A DNA stretch of 64,000 bases from Treponema sp. UBA4377 (lineage in GTDB: Bacteria > Spirochaetota > Spirochaetia > Treponematales > Treponemataceae), in assembly GCA_002391235.1 (NCBI GenBank), contig DGRX01000026.1, forward strand, positions 1 to 64,000, read 5' to 3'. This document shows positions 60,788-64,000 of the stretch, piece after piece. A program made the translations under genes and the position numbers. How positions within the stretch are numbered: position 1 is the first letter of the stretch; each line of letters opens with the position of its first letter. Below the pieces are notes generated by a model. It did not search any database and was not told the DNA's origin. It was given only the letters and a program-made list of their open reading frames with translations.

Positions 60788-63700
60788 TTACGGAACGTTC
60801 TTATAAATAGTGAACGTATCGGAATACGTCACGCCGTTATATGTTACGTTTACAACCAACGAATAATATCCGTTGGGATAAGTATTAAGAATCGTATATG
60901 AAGGTGAGGTAGACGAACCGATTAAGTCGGTTCCGTTGTAGTAGGCTTTGACTGACCAGCTGTCTATCGTTCCGCCAGAAGGCGTTGTTGTGTAGCTAAT
61001 AGTAATCGTCTTGTTGCCAGATGTGGTGATGCTTGTCGGGCTTGCGGTCAAAGTCAATTTGCCGTCGGCAGTGAGGATTTCGATTGTGCCGCCGCCGGAG
61101 TGGAGTTCTACGAGAATGCCGCTTTCGTCAATGCCCCATGATTTTGTGCTGGCGTCGGGCTTGACGGAAAATTTAGTGTTGCTGCCTGTTGGCAGAGCCG
61201 ACGCTCCGGCGCCTTCCAAAACGACTGTTCCGGCGGTATACATGCCTGATTCATTGTATACCGAAGATATCGTCGCGACATTAGTATTGGTAAGCGCGGC
61301 GGAAATAGTTATTGAGTTTGAAATCTGAATGTCGTTTTTATTGGCCGTTCCGCCAGGAAGAGAAGCGCCGGCGCTTAAGTCAAGATAGCCGAATACAAAC
61401 GATCCTGGATTATCGGTATCTTCGACAAAACTTATATAAACGGCGCCGCCGCAGTCAGCCGTGTTTTCCGAAACAGAGCCGCCGCTCATGGCAAACTTAG
61501 TGTTTTTGCCAATAAACACGCCGCCGCCAAATGAACTTGAACCAGAAGCCGCTTCTCCTGTATTCTTAGTAATCGTTCCGCCAGACATGGTTGAATTATA
61601 TACTGTCGCGCCAGCCGTTCCGTCGCCATTGTCAAGATAAACACCGGCGCCCATAGCGGCTTTGTTCAAAGAGATTGTTCCGCTTGTCATGCTGAGCTGT
61701 GCATTCATAAGATTAAGACCGCCGCCAAAGGTTTTTGCCGTGTTTTGCGTAATGGTTCCGCCAGAAAGGGTGAACGTTCCGCCTTCCGCAAAGACGCCGC
61801 CGCCGCCGCCTGTCGTCGCTTGGTTATAGCTAATCGTTCCGCCGGGCATATTAACCGAGGTCGCTGTATAAAGGCCGCCGCCCATTGGAGCGGAGTTGTG
61901 GTCAATGGTGCCATAACGCATATACATTGTACCGGCATTGCAAACGCCGGCGCCGCCGTCACGCGCCGTGTTGTAAGAGATGCTTCCTGCCCAGCTTTGC
62001 GCTGTTGGAGTCGCGCCAGTCCAAGCGTTGTAGCCAAGGCCAAGCTTGCCCGAAGTATAGTTGTAAATGCCGCCGCCAACGACCGTGCCGCCTATAGTGT
62101 CTTTTTTAGCTTTGTTCGGTTTGCCGCTGGCGCCGATTGTTGCGTCGCCGTAAATGAGCGTGGTTCCGTTATTGTAAATGCCGCCGCCTTGGACTGCGGT
62201 GTTGCTGTTAATCGCGCCGGCACTCATCGTAAAGGTTGTGCCGCTTCCAACGCTAATGCCGCCGCCGTGAGTAGCGGCAGTGTTGCCTTCGATGCTTCCG
62301 CCGGACATCGTGAAGATTCCGTTTAAAAGGCCTACGCCGCCGGCGTCATTCGCGGCCGTGTTGTTTGATATCGTTCCGCTTTCAAAAGTAAATTTTGCAG
62401 AGTTGTCTGAGCCTGTCAATCCAACGCCGCCAGCGTCATTAGTGGCGGTATTGTGGTCTATCGTTCCGCCGTTTAAATTAAACGCGCTGTTGTGCATATA
62501 GACGCCGGCGCCATCGCGGGCTTTGTTATAGTCTATCGTTCCGCCTGTAACATACAGCTTTGCTCCGGCGCCGTAGTTGTAAATTCCGCCGCCGCCGTCT
62601 GAAGCAGACGAGGCCAAGTTCTTGCTGATGTTGCCGCTGGCGATGTATATCGTTCCGCTGTTGCTGTTAAAGATGCCGCCGCCGGTTCCCGCGTAGTTGT
62701 AGTAAACGCCCTTTGTCAATGCCTCCTTATCGGACGCGGCGGGAGCGGTAGCAGTAGAAGCCCAAGCCTTGTAGCCAAGCGCAAGTTTTTTGCCGTTGTA
62801 AATTCCGCCGCCGTTTGTGCCGGCCTTGTTAGAGCAGGCTGTGGCTGACTCCGCCGTTCCGCTGGCGCTGGCGTTTCCAATTGTGGCGCCGTCATAAAGG
62901 CAAGTGATTCCTTCATTGCAAATGCCGCCGCCAGCGCCGTTTGTGGCGGTGTTGCCGCTGATCGTTCCGCCGCTCATAATGAAGGTTCCATTAGAGGCAA
63001 CATAAACGCCGCCGCCGTCAGTAGTCGCAGTGTTGCCGCTTATCGTTCCGCTGTCCATTACAACTTTGCCGCTCTCTACATAAATGGCGCCGCCTTTTGG
63101 AGCGCCGCAGCTTGTAATGTCAGTGTTAGACAAGTTTAAGGTTCCGCCGCCCCAATAAATGGCGCCGCCGAAGCCGGCTGTGGCGCTGGCGGTGGAGACG
63201 CAATTTTCAAACTTGCATCCCGTTATGTTCACTGCGCTGCAAGAAGTCGCGTTAATAGCGGCGCCGCCTGCTGATGATTTTCTTGCTCCTGAGAAGTCAA
63301 GGTCTTGGATATTAATGGTGGCGGTTACGCCCAACAATTCAAGAATAGCGTTTCCTTGGGCAGACAGTCCGCCTGTAATAACAGGAGTTGACGTAGAGGA
63401 TCCCTTAATGGTAAGCGAAGTCGCTTTAAGGTCGCTGTCCGCCGATGCGTGCTGGACGACCGCCAAAGTGTTAACGACTTGAATCGTGTAAGCGGCGCTA
63501 GCATTGTCAAGTTCGTTGATCCTGTCAATCGCCTTTTGGATTGTGGCGTAGGGATTCAACGCAGTTCCGGTTCCTATAATGTCGCTTCCGCCAGCCTTAA
63601 CATACAGCGTAGCCGGCGCTTGCAGCTTGGCCTGGGTAGTCGCGCCCGAGCCGACTGCAACTACAGTCCAGCCTTCGTCGCTTGTAAAGTAGTCGGCGGG

Positions 63701-64000
63701 GTCCGCGCCGCTTCCAGCCTTGCTGCCAAAATAGCTTGTAAATGTTTGACCATTGTCATAAAGCGTAACGCCGATTTTGCTATCTGTTATCAGGCCGTCA
63801 ACAACTATTGGGTTAAAGACCGGCGTTCCAGCGTTTTCGCCAATCCAAAGGTTTTGGACCTTGTAAACTTTGCCGCCCGCGCCGTCGTCAAGCTCCATCT
63901 TGTTGTCTTTTATGACAAGCTTTCCAAGTACGCTGACGGTTCCTGTGGTGGAATTTATGGCCGGGCCAAATGGCGTGGCGCCGCTTGTGTTGGCCACAGT
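60788..64000 (-). CDS. Giant Pmp-like repeat protein, 5' end outside window
   Basis: At least 1070 aa and open up to the right edge, so the N-terminus is missing. The body consists of dozens of Pmp-type beta-helix rungs: GTISGNTATTDGGGVYV, TMSGGTISGNTATN, GGGIYNNGTTLIYGDA. Before that, a DxDGTGxAxNPYATIQ-like segment (GTGTALNPYATIQKAI) typical for right-handed helices. The C-terminal ~90 residues form an Ig-like/Big-type domain (TLTASPTSITTSGNKTITIS). Probably an exported adhesin or surface protein. The GTG at 63997 is not the true start because the frame continues upstream. Confidence 0.85.
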   Translation of the reverse strand, partial: TVANTSGATPFGPAINSTTGTVSVLGKLVIKDNKMELDDGAGGKVYKVQNLWIGENAGTPVFNPIVVDGLITDSKIGVTLYDNGQTFTSYFGSKAGSGADPADYFTSDEGWTVVAVGSGATTQAKLQAPATLYVKAGGSDIIGTGTALNPYATIQKAIDRINELDNASAAYTIQVVNTLAVVQHASADSDLKATSLTIKGSSTSTPVITGGLSAQGNAILELLGVTATINIQDLDFSGARKSSAGGAAINATSCSAVNITGCKFENCVSTASATAGFGGAIYWGGGTLNLSNTDITSCGAPKGGAIYVESGKVVMDSGTISGNTATTDGGGVYVASNGTFIMSGGTISGNTATNGAGGGICNEGITCLYDGATIGNASASGTAESATACSNKAGTNGGGIYNGKKLALGYKAWASTATAPAASDKEALTKGVYYNYAGTGGGIFNSNSGTIYIASGNISKNLASSASDGGGGIYNYGAGAKLYVTGGTIDYNKARDGAGVYMHNSAFNLNGGTIDHNTATNDAGGVGLTGSDNSAKFTFESGTISNNTAANDAGGVGLLNGIFTMSGGSIEGNTAATHGGGISVGSGTTFTMSAGAINSNTAVQGGGIYNNGTTLIYGDATIGASGKPNKAKKDTIGGTVVGGGIYNYTSGKLGLGYNAWTGATPTAQSWAGSISYNTARDGGAGVCNAGTMYMRYGTIDHNSAPMGGGLYTATSVNMPGGTISYNQATTGGGGGVFAEGGTFTLSGGTITQNTAKTFGGGLNLMNAQLSMTSGTISLNKAAMGAGVYLDNGDGTAGATVYNSTMSGGTITKNTGEAASGSSSFGGGVFIGKNTKFAMSGGSVSENTADCGGAVYISFVEDTDNPGSFVFGYLDLSAGASLPGGTANKNDIQISNSITISAALTNTNVATISSVYNESGMYTAGTVVLEGAGASALPTGSNTKFSVKPDASTKSWGIDESGILVELHSGGGTIEILTADGKLTLTASPTSITTSGNKTITISYTTTPSGGTIDSWSVKAYYNGTDLIGSSTSPSYTILNTYPNGYYSLVVNVTYNGVTYSDTFTIYKNVP

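Noticed and set aside
60788..64000. DNA tandem repeat array in the Pmp-like gene
   Set aside because: The repetition is at protein level, with varied codons; it is explained by beta-helix rungs.

Overview
The window is a chromosomal segment of a spirochaete, most likely a Treponema-type organism. The evidence is the family make-up and gene order: an EF-Tu/S10/spc/alpha ribosomal block, a RpoB with Asn at the rifampicin-site position where most bacteria have Ser, a periplasmic branched-chain amino-acid transporter, and Pmp-like beta-helix surface proteins with lipoprotein signals. No rRNA, CRISPR array, complete insertion sequence or replication origin was seen.

Layout. 1-6008: STAS/zinc-ribbon protein, TrmJ-type methyltransferase, sigma-54-type AAA+ protein, divergent WecG/TagA glycosyltransferase, rsmE and a CtpA protease. 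6148-10774: MinD-like ATPase, lgt, a small zinc-ribbon membrane protein, a lipoprotein, an XRE regulator and a HigBA-type toxin-antitoxin pair. 10874-14796: uncharacterised 486-aa protein, ptsN and tkt, read leftwards. 14831-15003: a 74-bp palindrome-rich tandem repeat. 15051-20474: CBS-ACT protein and livK-livHMGF. 20688-49165: an almost uninterrupted leftward transcription-translation block: trnT, rpmG, trnW, secE, nusG, rplKAJL, rpoBC, rpsLG, tuf, the S10/spc/alpha ribosomal genes, secY, rpoA, rplQ and a zinc protein. 49538-55951: a diguanylate cyclase on the plus strand, then a ptsI-der-merR-rsm22 operon on the minus strand. 56110-64000: an Rpn-type nuclease and two very large Pmp-like repeat proteins, the second running off the window edge.

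Regulation. Many promoters show a -35/-10 pair at exactly 17 nt. Several genes (trmJ, the MinD-like gene, ctp, ptsI, the 486-aa gene) have the -10 box only 6-11 nt before the start codon and no ribosome binding site, so they look leaderless or nearly so. The big ribosomal block is punctuated by strong hairpins: an intrinsic terminator between tuf and rpsJ with no room for a promoter behind it, three consecutive hairpins between rplL and rpoB, an inverted repeat ahead of rpmJ, and structured leaders before rplK and rplL. A 10-nt GC-rich repeat core is scattered inside reading frames of three genes and is translated in two different frames.

The most unusual items are the in-frame repeat family, the tuf-rpsJ attenuator, the internal promoter/operator inside the toxin gene, the cluster of leaderless starts, and the Pmp-SUMF1-DUF1566 mosaic lipoprotein. 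All functions are assigned from sequence reading only; no database search was run.
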